Source: Ignavigranum ruoffiae
GTDB lineage: Bacteria > Bacillota > Bacilli > Lactobacillales > Aerococcaceae
Direction of reading: 5' to 3'
DNA: 64,000 nucleotides
Assembly (NCBI RefSeq): GCF_900110675.1
Contig: NZ_FOEN01000009.1
Location: 1 to 64,000 of the forward strand
A program made the translations under genes and the position numbers. Of this stretch, positions 44,617-54,097 are shown piece by piece. Numbering within the stretch: the stretch's first letter is position 1; the number at the start of each line of letters is the position of its first letter. A model generated the notes under the pieces. That model was not told the origin of the DNA and ran no database searches. It worked only from the letters and a program-made list of their open reading frames with translations.

Positions 44617-46469
44617 TATTCCCACTCCTCATCAATATCATCATAGTTGGAATAGGGCAACTCAAAAGAGAATTGAGAGCCTTGGCCTTCAACACTATTG
44701 ACCCAAATCGTTCCCCCATGAAGCTCAATAACTTCTTTAGAGATGGCCAAGCCCAGACCACTACCTCCTTGAGCCCGCGATCTCGCTTTATCGACCCGGT
44801 AGAAACGTTTAAAGAGGTGTTCCTGATCTGCCTTAGAAATCCCTAGACCTTGGTCTATGACCGTGAAGATAACACTGTCCAGATTATCCTCAATTCGAAC
44901 CGTTATTTGCCCACCATCTGGGGAATATTTCAGGGCATTATTTAATAAATTATCAATCACTTGGGTCATCCGATCTTGATCGATATCAACATATATATCG
45001 CGCGAAGTATATTCACGAACAATCTGGTAACAATCAGATTGACCCTCAGATTCTAACGTAAATTGTATCCGGTCTAAGATATGGTCTACAATCCGTTTAA
45101 AATCTACATATTCCTTCTCTAAGACAATTTGACCCCCGTCCATTTTGGACAGGTTTAACAGGTTGGCAATCATTCGAATCATTCGATTACTTTCAGATTG
45201 GATGACTTCCAAGAATTGAGGAGCCAAATCAGGATCCTTCCAAGCTCCATCACTCAAAGCTTCACTGTAAGATTTCAAGCTCGTTAGTGGGGTTCGCAAT
45301 TCATGAGAAACATTAGAAACGAAATCTCGTCGTTCTCGTTCGGTCTTTTCTTGTTCGGTAATGTCCGTTAAGACACAAACTAAGCCGGTAGCAAAACCTG
45401 TCTCCCGTCGGATGACCGAGAATTCACCTTTGAGAATCGAATTATTACCATGACGATCCGGCCGTTCAATTAAGATATCTTGGTCGCCCTTAAGTAAATC
45501 ACGCATCGAATAATTCTGATGAACATCTAGAAGACGGAGAATCGACTTGCCAATGGCCCGTTCGTGAGGCATATCGAGTAAGTATAGGGCTCGGTCGTTG
45601 ACTAGCAAGACATTCCCCCGTTGATCGGTTCCGATAACCCCGTCAGTCATATGACGCAAAATCCCGTCCAATCTTTGCCGTTCGGACTCCGTTGATTCTT
45701 GGGCATCTTTAACTTTCTCGGCTAATTCATTAATGGTTAAGGCCAGCTCTCCTAGCTCATCATAGCCCATGAGTTCTGCTGGATAATTATAGACCCCTTC
45801 TGAAATTCGGATAGCCTGCTGACGCATGTTCTCAATCGGTCGAGTAATCCCTTGCGAGACAATCACCGATAAAATAAGGGCTAAGACGGCCGCAAACAAA
45901 GCCGATTGAATAAAGAGATCAATAATATTATCCGTCTGCGTATAGACGGATTCCATATTCGTTTCAATAACAACAGCACCTAAAACCTGGCTTAAGTCGT
46001 TATTCATGATGGGTTTAATCAGTTGGTACAGACGGTCTTGCGTATTGCCATCGGTCATTTCACTGGCGATAGTCGTCTGCGATAAGAGCACTTCCCTTAA
46101 CTTAGGCATTGAGGTTTGCGCTCCGACACCCGTTTCCCCCAAATCTTGATTCGTCGCAATGATGGTTTCCTGGGGATTGACGACCAACAGCTTGGTTGGA
46201 TTCGCGGTGGTAAAGGTACTTAACACTTGATTCAACCGGTCATTCTGTTCGATCGCATTCAAGTCTTCTGAAAGGATTGGCGATAAATTATTCGTCAAAA
46301 AATCAGCTTGCGAATTAATCTGGGTCTTGAATTGACCCAAGGATTGCATCTCAAGCTCATTGATAAAATACACCCCAATAAATTGAAAGACGATCAAAAG
46401 AATGAAAACAAATAAAAGGGGGATTTTAAAATATATCGATTGAAAAAAATTAAAGGGCCGTCGGTTCAT
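44616..46469 (-). CDS. walK: Cell-wall sensor histidine kinase WalK (YycG/VicK)
   Basis: A 617-residue kinase with two membrane segments (about 14-36 and 183-203) enclosing a roughly 145-residue extracellular domain of the Cache/PDC kind, then HAMP (to about 255), PAS (about 265-370), the HisKA motif FVSNVSHELRTPLTSLKSYS with phosphorylated His near 387, and an ATPase domain (DNLLNNALKYSPDGGQITVR; GGSGLGLAISKEVIELHGG). The two-segment form with an extracellular sensor is like Bacillus/Staphylococcus, unlike streptococcal VicK. It controls wall hydrolase genes with WalR. Confidence 0.97.
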   Translation of the reverse strand: MNRRPFNFFQSIYFKIPLLFVFILLIVFQFIGVYFINELEMQSLGQFKTQINSQADFLTNNLSPILSEDLNAIEQNDRLNQVLSTFTTANPTKLLVVNPQETIIATNQDLGETGVGAQTSMPKLREVLLSQTTIASEMTDGNTQDRLYQLIKPIMNNDLSQVLGAVVIETNMESVYTQTDNIIDLFIQSALFAAVLALILSVIVSQGITRPIENMRQQAIRISEGVYNYPAELMGYDELGELALTINELAEKVKDAQESTESERQRLDGILRHMTDGVIGTDQRGNVLLVNDRALYLLDMPHERAIGKSILRLLDVHQNYSMRDLLKGDQDILIERPDRHGNNSILKGEFSVIRRETGFATGLVCVLTDITEQEKTERERRDFVSNVSHELRTPLTSLKSYSEALSDGAWKDPDLAPQFLEVIQSESNRMIRMIANLLNLSKMDGGQIVLEKEYVDFKRIVDHILDRIQFTLESEGQSDCYQIVREYTSRDIYVDIDQDRMTQVIDNLLNNALKYSPDGGQITVRIEDNLDSVIFTVIDQGLGISKADQEHLFKRFYRVDKARSRAQGGSGLGLAISKEVIELHGGTIWVNSVEGQGSQFSFELPYSNYDDIDEEWE

Positions 46470-46475
46470 TAAAAA

Positions 46476-47180
46476 TTACTCCTGTTCTGGATTCTTCAAG
46501 AAGTAGCCTACACCCCGACGGGTCATTAGAAATTCAGGTCGGCTAGGTTGAGTTTCAATCTTCTCACGTAAACGGCGAATGGTCACATCCACGGTCCGAA
46601 CATCACCAAAATAATCATAACCCCATACGGTTTCCAATAAATGTTCCCGGGTCATGACTTGACCGATATGTTTGGCCAGATAATGTAAGAGTTCGAATTC
46701 ACGGTGAGTTAATTCAATTTCTTGACCATTCTTGGAAGCAATATAGGCATCCTGATGGACCACAAGGTCACCAATCTGAATATCGCGGTTTTGTTCGGTT
46801 TCTTGATCGGCACCTTGCAAAGCGTTCCGCCTCAAGTTTGCTTTCACCCGAGCTATCAGCTCACGATTTGAGAAAGGTTTGGTCACATAGTCATCGGCTC
46901 CTAATTCTAAACCAAGAACCTTATCTATCTCTGAATCTTTAGCCGTTAACATAATAATTGGGACGGCACTGGTCTTGCGGATTTCTCGGCAGACTTCCAA
47001 CCCATCTTTCTTCGGCAACATCAAATCCAAGACAACAAGATCAGGCTTACTGGCTTCGAAGACACTTAAAGCTTCTTCGCCATCATAAGCTTTCTCAACT
47101 TGATATCCTTCATTCACTAAATTAAATGAAATAATATCCGAAATTGGCTTTTCATCATCTACGACTAATATTTTCTTCAT
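46476..47180 (-). CDS. walR: Response regulator WalR (YycF/VicR)
   Basis: A 234-residue OmpR/PhoB-type regulator. Receiver domain with VVDDE (acid pocket), phosphorylated Asp52 in LVVLDLMLP, and Lys in [10 protein letters not shown]; winged-helix domain ends [14 protein letters not shown] and [13 protein letters not shown]. Start at 47180 behind AAAGGAG. First gene of walRKHI, six bases from walK. Confidence 0.98.
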   Translation of the reverse strand: MKKILVVDDEKPISDIISFNLVNEGYQVEKAYDGEEALSVFEASKPDLVVLDLMLPKKDGLEVCREIRKTSAVPIIMLTAKDSEIDKVLGLELGADDYVTKPFSNRELIARVKANLRRNALQGADQETEQNRDIQIGDLVVHQDAYIASKNGQEIELTHREFELLHYLAKHIGQVMTREHLLETVWGYDYFGDVRTVDVTIRRLREKIETQPSRPEFLMTRRGVGYFLKNPEQE

Positions 47181-47364
47181 GCCAATCACTCCTTTGACTC
47201 TAATTGTTATACTTGTTGTCTTTATGTATTTTTAGAAAATTCTACTTGGACTGAATCTTTCACAATATAAACTCATTATACTCTTTTTACCTATAATAAC
47301 AAACCTTGCTAGCTTTTCACAAGTCCATTCATTTTTCTAAAATTTCCCGGCAGATAGAAGGAGA

Positions 47365-47390
47365 CCCCCCAATTCAATTAAAATGGGGGG
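47365..47390. repeat. C6/G6 inverted repeat between walR and the L,D-transpeptidase gene
   Basis: CCCCCCAATT and AATGGGGGG-type arms form a strong hairpin behind the transpeptidase stop. There is no T-run on either strand, so termination is uncertain; it may stabilise or end the mRNA. Confidence 0.5.
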
Positions 47391-47437
47391 CGGTAGTTAT
47401 GTAGATAGGAATCGGGAGAGAGGTAATCCCTCAGACT

Positions 47438-48817
47438 TTATTCAAAGACAATCACTGGCGTACCTAATTCAACAGCAGCAAAAACTTCTGGCATAATATC
47501 TGGTGGCGTATTGATACAACCTAGAGATCCAGAAACTTGGTAAGTGTTACCACCGAAATTGGACTGCCAGTTCGCATCATGAATTCCCTGGCCGGTATCG
47601 TCAAAAGGCATCCAATAAGCCACAGGTTGAACATAATCTCGTTGGGTCCGTGGATTATAACCCTTTAATTCAGCGTTCTCTTCTTTGTCCCAGACAGAAT
47701 ATGCACCCGGAACGGTGTCTGTACCAATTTGTCCTGTAACAATCGGTGTTTGCAGAACTTCTTGGCCATCTTTATAAATAAACATAGTTTGGTTGAGAAC
47801 ATCAATTTCTACGTAAGTGTCACCAATATCATTACCGTTATTGCCATAACCGGTGCCAGCAATCGCTGGATCTCGTTTGACATCTTCACCTTTGTATAGG
47901 TCTTGAGCAATCTGAGCGGCTTCTGCTTCACGGTCAATCGACCAGCCTAGGGTCCCTGGTTGGACAGTGACTTCGCCTCTAAGCGTTGATTTAAAGGTTC
48001 TTTCTTTTAAGAAAGTAGCATACTGATCATTATAGGTCTTTAAGAATTCTTGGATCAGAGCTTCGTCATAGACAATCTGATTGGATCCATCAAAGTAAAT
48101 CCATTTCTCAATTTCTTTCTGAGGGATCACTTCATCATGTCCATCGATGGTTAAGGTAATCTTGGTAGAAGTAGCCTCATCAATTTGTTTCATTGTATTT
48201 TGAATGCTTTCATCATCAGCTGTCAGGGTTGGTTGCATATAATACTGATTGACTTCAATCTTTTGTTGCCCATCTTGAAGTTGACTCGCAATGGCTTCCT
48301 TCAATTGGGTTAAATCCACTTGATTGCCTTCTTTGGCATCGACCACGTAGTAACCCTTGCTTTCATTATAATCAATGGTCGCATCACTGGCAGGAGTTCT
48401 TTCACTATTATCTAGGCCTGCTTTCAATAGGGCTTGATTAAGGACCTTATCATCAATATCGATGTTTTTTAGCGTATCTCCATCAAAGTGTTGGCCCTTG
48501 AAATAAGAGAACAACCATAAATTTGGATTTTGGGCATTATATATTTTTTGGAGTTGATCGATAGTATCTAATTTTGGGTTTAAATCTTTCATAGCAAATT
48601 TGCCTAAACTTTTCCCATTTTCGGTAATTTCTACTTCTTGATTGACCAGATTTTGCTCTACGGCTTCCTTAGCTTCGGCCAAAGTCATGTTGCTAACATC
48701 GACTTGACCAATTTTGGTATTGGGTTGGAATTTTTCAGCATAATGATAAATGCCAAAGCCATAGCCCAGCAAAAGAATTAGTACAATTGAAAGGGCACTA
48801 ATAATAACTTTCTTCAT
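47438..48817 (-). CDS. L,D-transpeptidase with membrane anchor and peptidoglycan-binding domains
   Basis: A 459-residue protein like Enterococcus faecium Ldt-fm. One N-terminal membrane segment, two PG_binding_4-type domains (about 30-310), and a YkuD catalytic domain (about 335-459): IHDANWQSNFGG with His413 and SLGCINTPP with catalytic Cys434. The usual signature is S-H-G-C; the His two residues before Cys is Leu432 here. It makes 3-3 cross-links in peptidoglycan. Start at 48817 behind GGGAG. Its place beside walRK hints at WalR control, but I found no clear WalR site. Confidence 0.92.
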   Translation of the reverse strand: MKKVIISALSIVLILLLGYGFGIYHYAEKFQPNTKIGQVDVSNMTLAEAKEAVEQNLVNQEVEITENGKSLGKFAMKDLNPKLDTIDQLQKIYNAQNPNLWLFSYFKGQHFDGDTLKNIDIDDKVLNQALLKAGLDNSERTPASDATIDYNESKGYYVVDAKEGNQVDLTQLKEAIASQLQDGQQKIEVNQYYMQPTLTADDESIQNTMKQIDEATSTKITLTIDGHDEVIPQKEIEKWIYFDGSNQIVYDEALIQEFLKTYNDQYATFLKERTFKSTLRGEVTVQPGTLGWSIDREAEAAQIAQDLYKGEDVKRDPAIAGTGYGNNGNDIGDTYVEIDVLNQTMFIYKDGQEVLQTPIVTGQIGTDTVPGAYSVWDKEENAELKGYNPRTQRDYVQPVAYWMPFDDTGQGIHDANWQSNFGGNTYQVSGSLGCINTPPDIMPEVFAAVELGTPVIVFE

Positions 48818-48892
48818 ATATGATACTCCCATCTTAGATTTTTCTACTGTATCCTATCATGCAATTGTGAATATTTTGCTACTTTTTTGCTA

Positions 48893-49564
48893 CTAATTAT
48901 TTTCTTTTCGAACTATTAAAAGGCCATCCCCTAGCGGCAAGTAGGATTCCCTTAAAGCTGGATTCGCCTCAACCACATCTAAGAGTTCATTGAGTTTACG
49001 ATGAATCTTGCGAACCCGCTTGGGAATCTGCTCTTCAGCATCGAAGACGGTTCCCGCTTGAAAGACATCGTCAATCAACAATAGACCGCCACGTTTTAAT
49101 AATCGTAGGCATTCAGGTAAGAACTCAACATACTTGGCCTTCGCTGAATCCATAAAGATTAAGTCATAAGGTCCCGATAGTGTCGGTAAGATATCGACAG
49201 CATCGCCCTCAATGAGCTTTATTTTATCAGTCAGTCCCAATTTGTCAAAGTTTTCTTTTGCTTTTTTTGCCATTAAGTCATAGCGATCAATCGTGGTAAC
49301 GAGACCCTCAGATCCGATATGCTGGGCCAACAAACTGGCTGAGAAGCCAACTGCCGTACCAATCTCAAGAATTTGTTGGGGTTGGTAGATCATACACAAT
49401 AAATCAATAAACTTGGCGGTTTCATGGGGAATAATTGGGACTCCGGCCTGATGAGCTTCCGCTTCTAAGACACCCAGGGAGCCAGGGAATTCTCCTTGAC
49501 GGGTCCGCATAAAGTCTAGCACCTGCTGATTGACAATCGGCCGATACATCATTTCATTCTGCAT
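48893..49564 (-). CDS. trmR: tRNA 5-hydroxyuridine O-methyltransferase TrmR (YrrM-like)
   Basis: A 223-residue class I SAM methyltransferase of the O-MT type. Motifs: ILEIGTAVGFSASLLAQH, VTTIDRYD, LIFMDSAKAKYVEFLPECL and LLLIDDVFQAGTV with metal-binding acids. In Bacillus subtilis the closest family, YrrM/TrmR, methylates 5-hydroxyuridine at tRNA position 34. Small-molecule catechol methyltransferases share the fold, so the assignment is by family. TTGGAGG precedes the ATG. Confidence 0.82.
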   Translation of the reverse strand: MQNEMMYRPIVNQQVLDFMRTRQGEFPGSLGVLEAEAHQAGVPIIPHETAKFIDLLCMIYQPQQILEIGTAVGFSASLLAQHIGSEGLVTTIDRYDLMAKKAKENFDKLGLTDKIKLIEGDAVDILPTLSGPYDLIFMDSAKAKYVEFLPECLRLLKRGGLLLIDDVFQAGTVFDAEEQIPKRVRKIHRKLNELLDVVEANPALRESYLPLGDGLLIVRKENN

Positions 49565-49581
49565 ATATTTTCCTCCAATTG

Positions 49582-49627
49582 AAAAACGAACGAAAGATAT
49601 CCATTAAGACATCTTTTTCGCTCGTTT
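49582..49627 (-). terminator. Terminator behind the CNNM/CBS gene
   Basis: Minus strand AAACGAGCGAAAAAGA pairs with TCTTTCGTTCGTTT, followed by a short T-run, directly before the ribosome binding site of trmR. Confidence 0.75.
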
Positions 49628-49635
49628 GCTTTCTC

Positions 49636-51057
49636 TTATCCTTCGTCTGCTTCATTTTCTTCTTCAATCTCTGCCTTATGTTCAACCACATTGTCTCGTT
49701 CATAATAGATTTCATCGATATTTTGAGTCAGGTCATAGGCCGAATCAAGATGATAATCTGGATCTCGTTGAACATGGATTCCCCGAATTCGACCATTCTC
49801 AATATGGCTCGTGGTCAGAACCCACTGATTACAACGTAACATAATCCGTTCATCATCGTCTGGGACATAGCCTAAATGATAAATAATTAAACCGGCAATC
49901 GTATCGACTTCATCCGATTCTAACTTCTCATCGAAGTATTGGTTAAATTTATCGAGAGGCAGAACGCCATTTAAATAATAATTATCTTTATCAATCTTGC
50001 GGATATCCGAGCTATCGTGAATATCCGATTCGTCTTCAATTTCACCAACAATTTCTTCCAAGATATCTTCAAGGGTTACTATCCCTTCGACCCCACCATA
50101 TTCATCTCGTAGGATGGCCAAGTGAGTCTGTTCTCGTTTAAATTCGACCAGTAAGTCATCGATAAAAATTGTTGAAGGAACAAATAAGGGATCTGACATG
50201 ATCTGACGAAAATCGACGTCGCTGAAATCTTGACGGCTTAATTGTTTCAAGACATTCTTAACATGGATGACGCCAATCACATTATCTTTATCTTCTTCAT
50301 AAATAGGCAAACGTGAAAAAGGACTATCTAAAATCTCATTCAGTATATCTTGATAGTCATCTTCAATATCCAACATTTCCGTATCTGTCCGCGGTACCAT
50401 AACTTCTCGAGCTAATTTGGTATCTAACGAGAGCACGCCTTGTAGCATGGTAAACTCTGCTAAGTCGATTGATCCTTCTTTTCGACTTTCTTGCAGAATT
50501 GCCTTCATCTCATCTCGGGTAAATTTCTCACGAATTTCAGAAAATTCGATCGGGGTAATTTTTTGCAAAAGATCAGTTGAAGTTGATAATAACCAAACAA
50601 ATGGTTTAAAAATCGTCTTAACCACCGCCACAAAACCAGAGGTAAACATCGCTACCTCTTCCGGCATCTGTAAAGCGATTTGTTTAGGATAAAGTTCACC
50701 TAAAACTAAAGAAAGATAAGATAGAATCATTGTCACTAACACAATAGCAACCGTTGAAGCTGCTGGAATATCTTTCAAAACCCCCGACAAACGATTGGCA
50801 AAACTAGTTGCCGCAGAAGCAGAAGATAGGAAACCGGCTAAGGTAATGGCGACTTGGATGGTCGCTAGAAAATCATCTGAATCCTGTAAAAGGTCCAAGA
50901 CCCTTTTCGCCTTCTTATTACCCTCTTCGGCAAGATTGGTCATCTTTGTCTGATTCAAAGAAACAAAGGCCATTTCACTGGCAGCAAAGATGGCATTAAT
51001 AACGGTTAATAAGATAATGACGAATATTTGAGGCCACAAGGAACCTGGTTCATCCAT
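49636..51057 (-). CDS. CNNM/CBS membrane protein (TlyC/CorC-like, DUF21)
   Basis: A 473-residue protein with a DUF21/CNNM membrane domain of three to four segments (about 8-170; NAIFAASEMAFVSLNQTKM), two CBS domains (about 215-335; VMVPRTDTEMLDIED and ILRDEYGGVEGIVTLEDILE), and a CorC_HlyC domain (about 350-440). Homologues export Mg2+ or other divalent cations; the old name hemolysin is misleading. AAAGGAG precedes the ATG. Confidence 0.9.
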   Translation of the reverse strand: MDEPGSLWPQIFVIILLTVINAIFAASEMAFVSLNQTKMTNLAEEGNKKAKRVLDLLQDSDDFLATIQVAITLAGFLSSASAATSFANRLSGVLKDIPAASTVAIVLVTMILSYLSLVLGELYPKQIALQMPEEVAMFTSGFVAVVKTIFKPFVWLLSTSTDLLQKITPIEFSEIREKFTRDEMKAILQESRKEGSIDLAEFTMLQGVLSLDTKLAREVMVPRTDTEMLDIEDDYQDILNEILDSPFSRLPIYEEDKDNVIGVIHVKNVLKQLSRQDFSDVDFRQIMSDPLFVPSTIFIDDLLVEFKREQTHLAILRDEYGGVEGIVTLEDILEEIVGEIEDESDIHDSSDIRKIDKDNYYLNGVLPLDKFNQYFDEKLESDEVDTIAGLIIYHLGYVPDDDERIMLRCNQWVLTTSHIENGRIRGIHVQRDPDYHLDSAYDLTQNIDEIYYERDNVVEHKAEIEEENEADEG

Positions 51058-51104
51058 TTTTTGTACTCCTTTTATTGGTTAAAAATTTATATTACTTATA
51101 ATAT

Positions 51105-51133
51105 AAAAAAAACAAAGGGGAAAAGCAACCTTT
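51105..51133 (-). terminator. Possible terminator behind the CBS protein gene
   Basis: Minus strand AAAGG-N10-CCTTT followed after one base by eight T. The stem is short but the T-run is long. Confidence 0.55.
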
Positions 51134-51181
51134 TTAGCAGACACTTTTGCTTGATTTAGGTTTGCTTTACCCCGAAATTTC

Positions 51182-51814
51182 CTATAAGGGATACACTTCA
51201 AATTCATAATTTTTGGCTCGTAGATACTGGAGTAGAGACTTCAAGCGTAACTGATCCAAAGAATAGGGTAGGCCATATAAGATATAGGCACTCGTATTAT
51301 AATCTGAAGCCTCAAGCGTCATTGCTGAGCCGATATCACAAAAGCGATTAATCATCTGACTTACCTTACGCAAATCTCCCTTGAACCCTTTAGACTTGAT
51401 GGCTAAGACACAAGATAGTCGCCCCATCACCCAAGCCTGTTGTAAATAATCTAAGAAAGTTTCATGGTAAATCACACCCATAAAACTATTCTGTTCACTT
51501 AAAACAGCGATAAAAGGCAAATCCTTTAATAAAAAGACGAGGTGGAGGATCGAATCATTCTCAATAATTGTCTTGGTCGTATTCTTTAAGAAGAAAGTTA
51601 CTGCCAGCTGACTCAAGTCTGCTTCTGGATGATGAAATTTATATTTATAAATATGATAGCGATAAATATTGCCCCGATACATATTGCCTGTCGCATCAAC
51701 CACAGGAGCATTCCTTAGGCTATTATCTTCAAGAATTTCGATAGCGTCCAAGCAATTCATAGTTTCTGATATGCAAATCATCTTTTCTTTAGGAATCATG
51801 AGGTTTTTTAGCAT
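51182..51814 (-). CDS. CBS-pair protein, possible c-di-AMP-binding CbpA-like
   Basis: A 210-residue cytoplasmic protein. Two CBS motifs cover about 1-130 (IPKEKMICISETMNCLDAIE, RNAPVVDATGNMYRGNI, FIAVLSEQNSFMGVIYHETF) and residues about 135-210 look like an ACT domain (LSCVLAIKSKGFKGDLRKVS). This CBS-ACT plan matches small Firmicutes receptors for adenine nucleotides, some of which bind c-di-AMP (CbpA/CbpB). The ligand cannot be read from sequence. It is a separate gene, 82 bp behind the MBL gene. Confidence 0.7.
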   Translation of the reverse strand: MLKNLMIPKEKMICISETMNCLDAIEILEDNSLRNAPVVDATGNMYRGNIYRYHIYKYKFHHPEADLSQLAVTFFLKNTTKTIIENDSILHLVFLLKDLPFIAVLSEQNSFMGVIYHETFLDYLQQAWVMGRLSCVLAIKSKGFKGDLRKVSQMINRFCDIGSAMTLEASDYNTSAYILYGLPYSLDQLRLKSLLQYLRAKNYEFEVYPL

Positions 51815-51895
51815 AGCATACCGCTCCTACATTTTTTCTTAGCATTCATATTCTAACAAATTATCTAAGAATAAACAATATTCTCTCATCTTATT

Positions 51896-52528
51896 TTAAT
51901 TATTATGCAAAAATGGATTGCCCACTTGCTCGCTTTGAACATCTGTTGCTGGTCCATGACCTGGGTACAAACGGAAATCGCCAGGTAATGTCAGAATTTC
52001 TTGACGAATATGACTCAATAATTGGTCTAAACTTCCCCCTGGGAAATCTGTCCGCCCAATGCTGGACCGAAAGACGGTATCTCCCGAAATCACAAAGCGA
52101 TCTTCGGCAAAAATATAGATGACTGACCCTGGACTATGCCCTGGAACATGGCGAATTTCAAATTCAAAGCCAGCAACTTGCTTGGCTCCTGTGGTTTGCC
52201 AAAGATGCTCTGCAGGTCGCTGAATTACCTTAGGTCCCATATAGGCTGATAGATTCAATTGGGGATCGGTCAGGAATTCAGCCTCCGTATGATGAATATA
52301 AGCCTCAATCTGATAATGATCGCGAATCGCATCTAAGGCCCCAATATGATCGAGATGACCGTGGGTTAATAAAACAGCTTGTGGTAGCCAACCTTGGTCA
52401 CTAATCCAGGCAATAATCTGTTCAGCTTGGTCGCCGGGATCGACTAAGAGGGCTTCCTTGTGCTCATTAACTAAGGCATAGGTATTTTCTCCAACCCGGG
52501 GTAATTCGATACTATGGACCTGAATCAT
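51896..52528 (-). CDS. MBL-fold hydrolase, glyoxalase II-like (YqgX type)
   Basis: A 210-residue single-domain enzyme with all metal ligands: THGHLDHIG, HVPGHSPGS, SGDTVFRSSIGR and LYPGHGPATD. The core matches hydroxyacylglutathione hydrolase-like proteins such as YqgX; the natural thioester is unknown. It overlaps alr by 4 bp (ATGA). Confidence 0.88.
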   Translation of the reverse strand: MIQVHSIELPRVGENTYALVNEHKEALLVDPGDQAEQIIAWISDQGWLPQAVLLTHGHLDHIGALDAIRDHYQIEAYIHHTEAEFLTDPQLNLSAYMGPKVIQRPAEHLWQTTGAKQVAGFEFEIRHVPGHSPGSVIYIFAEDRFVISGDTVFRSSIGRTDFPGGSLDQLLSHIRQEILTLPGDFRLYPGHGPATDVQSEQVGNPFLHNN

Positions 52529-53682
52529 GATTGATCACCTTCCTGAATATAAACTCGCGGTACCCGTTTGGAAATACTAGTCAATATCTCATAACCGATC
52601 GTGTTAATTTCTTTAGCCATTTGGGAAGCATGATTCTCAAGTTGGCCATCACGACCAATTAAAGTCACGGTGGTGCCAACAGGATAATATTTAGGCAGGC
52701 GAATCATTAATTGATCCATATTAATCACACCCACAACCGGGCAAGCTTGACCATCGACTAAGATAGGAAGTTTATGATAATGGCGGAGCCAACCATCAGC
52801 ATAGCCAATTGGAATAGTAGCAATCCATTCAGTGTCTGAACTGGTATAGGTCGCCCCGTAAGAAATCCTTGTTCCTGCTTCAACTTCTTTGACATAAACG
52901 ATTTCTGAGACTAAAGACAAAATAGGTTGAAGTGGATCTGGCGCCGGATATTGGTCTTTGGGATCCAAGCCATACATACTAATCCCATAGCGGATAATGT
53001 CTGACTGAGGTTGTCGCTTCTGCCAAAGCCCCATGGCTGAATTAGCATAATGACGTAGGCTGACACTTTCAGGGACCGCGGTCAGTAAATCTTGCCAGTG
53101 CTCCCACTGATGCTCAACATATTCAGCAGGTCCACCACCAATCGTAGAGAAATGGGTAAAGACCCCTTCCCATTCAGCCCAAGGATAGGCTGAAATTCCT
53201 TCAGCAAATTCTTGAATCTCAGCTTTCGATCTTAAACCGATTCGGGTCATTCCCGTATCTAGGGCTAAGTGGAAGTTTAGTTTCGACTGATCCAATAAAT
53301 CTAAATGATCGGTGGCCTGCAATTGTTGATAAGCTTGCTCAAAGAAGTCTAAATGAGAAACGGTGATAGAAATTTGATAAAGTAAAATCTCTGCCACTCC
53401 CCGCGGATCCGTTAATCCCAAGACCAAAATCGGCAGCTGATCAATTCCGTTCTTTCTTAAATGAATGGCTTCATCAACGGTAGCCACAGCTAAACCTTGG
53501 GCACCCGCACGAATAGCAGCCTTGGCAATCGGAACTGCTCCGTGACCATAGGCATCCGCTTTAACGACTGCATACAACTTTTGGTCTTCTTTCATTCGTT
53601 GTTGAATGACTTCGATATTATGATTCAAAGCATCTAGATCAACAATTGCTTCGGTTGGCCGATGTTCATAAGCGTTCTTCAT
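52525..53682 (-). CDS. alr: Alanine racemase
   Basis: A 385-residue PLP enzyme that makes D-alanine for peptidoglycan. The PLP Lys41 is in AVVKADAYGHG; the opposite catalytic base Tyr275 is in TRISYGATYT; MTRIG and the closing GYEILTSISKRVPRVY are standard. It overlaps acpS by 4 bp (ATGA), the usual acpS-alr pair. Confidence 0.97.
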   Translation of the reverse strand: MKNAYEHRPTEAIVDLDALNHNIEVIQQRMKEDQKLYAVVKADAYGHGAVPIAKAAIRAGAQGLAVATVDEAIHLRKNGIDQLPILVLGLTDPRGVAEILLYQISITVSHLDFFEQAYQQLQATDHLDLLDQSKLNFHLALDTGMTRIGLRSKAEIQEFAEGISAYPWAEWEGVFTHFSTIGGGPAEYVEHQWEHWQDLLTAVPESVSLRHYANSAMGLWQKRQPQSDIIRYGISMYGLDPKDQYPAPDPLQPILSLVSEIVYVKEVEAGTRISYGATYTSSDTEWIATIPIGYADGWLRHYHKLPILVDGQACPVVGVINMDQLMIRLPKYYPVGTTVTLIGRDGQLENHASQMAKEINTIGYEILTSISKRVPRVYIQEGDQS

Positions 53683-54077
53683 AATTTAAATCCTTTCTCT
53701 AGCAAACTCTGTTTAATCTCGTTCTCACTTAAATCAATTAGGCAAGTTGCCATAGCCACACTATGGGAATGGCTGATTGATAATAAGACTGAATCTAGAA
53801 TCGGGCCTTGACTGAGGACTGGACGGCCTGTCTTATCATTTAAGACACTAATCCCAGCCATCTTAAGAGGATGAATCAATCCGGTCCCCAAAGCTTTGCT
53901 ATAAGCCTCTTTGACACAAAAGCGCCCAGCTAAGAATTCAATCTGACGCTGCTCATTTTGCAGCAATTCGAAAAACTCTAGTTCTTTCGGTGAGAGAATT
54001 TTTCGAATGATTTGTGGATTACGAGCATATGCCTGTTTGATTCTTTCTATCTCAATAATATCTGTTCCTAACCGCAT
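53679..54077 (-). CDS. acpS: Holo-[acyl-carrier-protein] synthase
   Basis: A 132-residue phosphopantetheinyl transferase that activates acyl carrier protein. GTDIIEIERI (metal-binding Asp) and FLAGRFCVKEAYSKALGTG (Glu of the KEA motif) are intact, as is SISHSHSVAMATCL. GAGGTGGG precedes the ATG. It lies between cshA and alr. Confidence 0.96.
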   Translation of the reverse strand: MRLGTDIIEIERIKQAYARNPQIIRKILSPKELEFFELLQNEQRQIEFLAGRFCVKEAYSKALGTGLIHPLKMAGISVLNDKTGRPVLSQGPILDSVLLSISHSHSVAMATCLIDLSENEIKQSLLEKGFKL

Positions 54078-54097
54078 GATCCCACCTCAAATTAAAC

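Noticed and set aside
48840-48892. Rex operator before the L,D-transpeptidase gene (TTGTGAATATTTTGC)
   Set aside because: Only one half matches the TTGTGAAn4TTCACAA palindrome.
49636-51057. Hemolysin
   Set aside because: The TlyC name is historical; CNNM, CBS and CorC_HlyC domains indicate a cation transporter.
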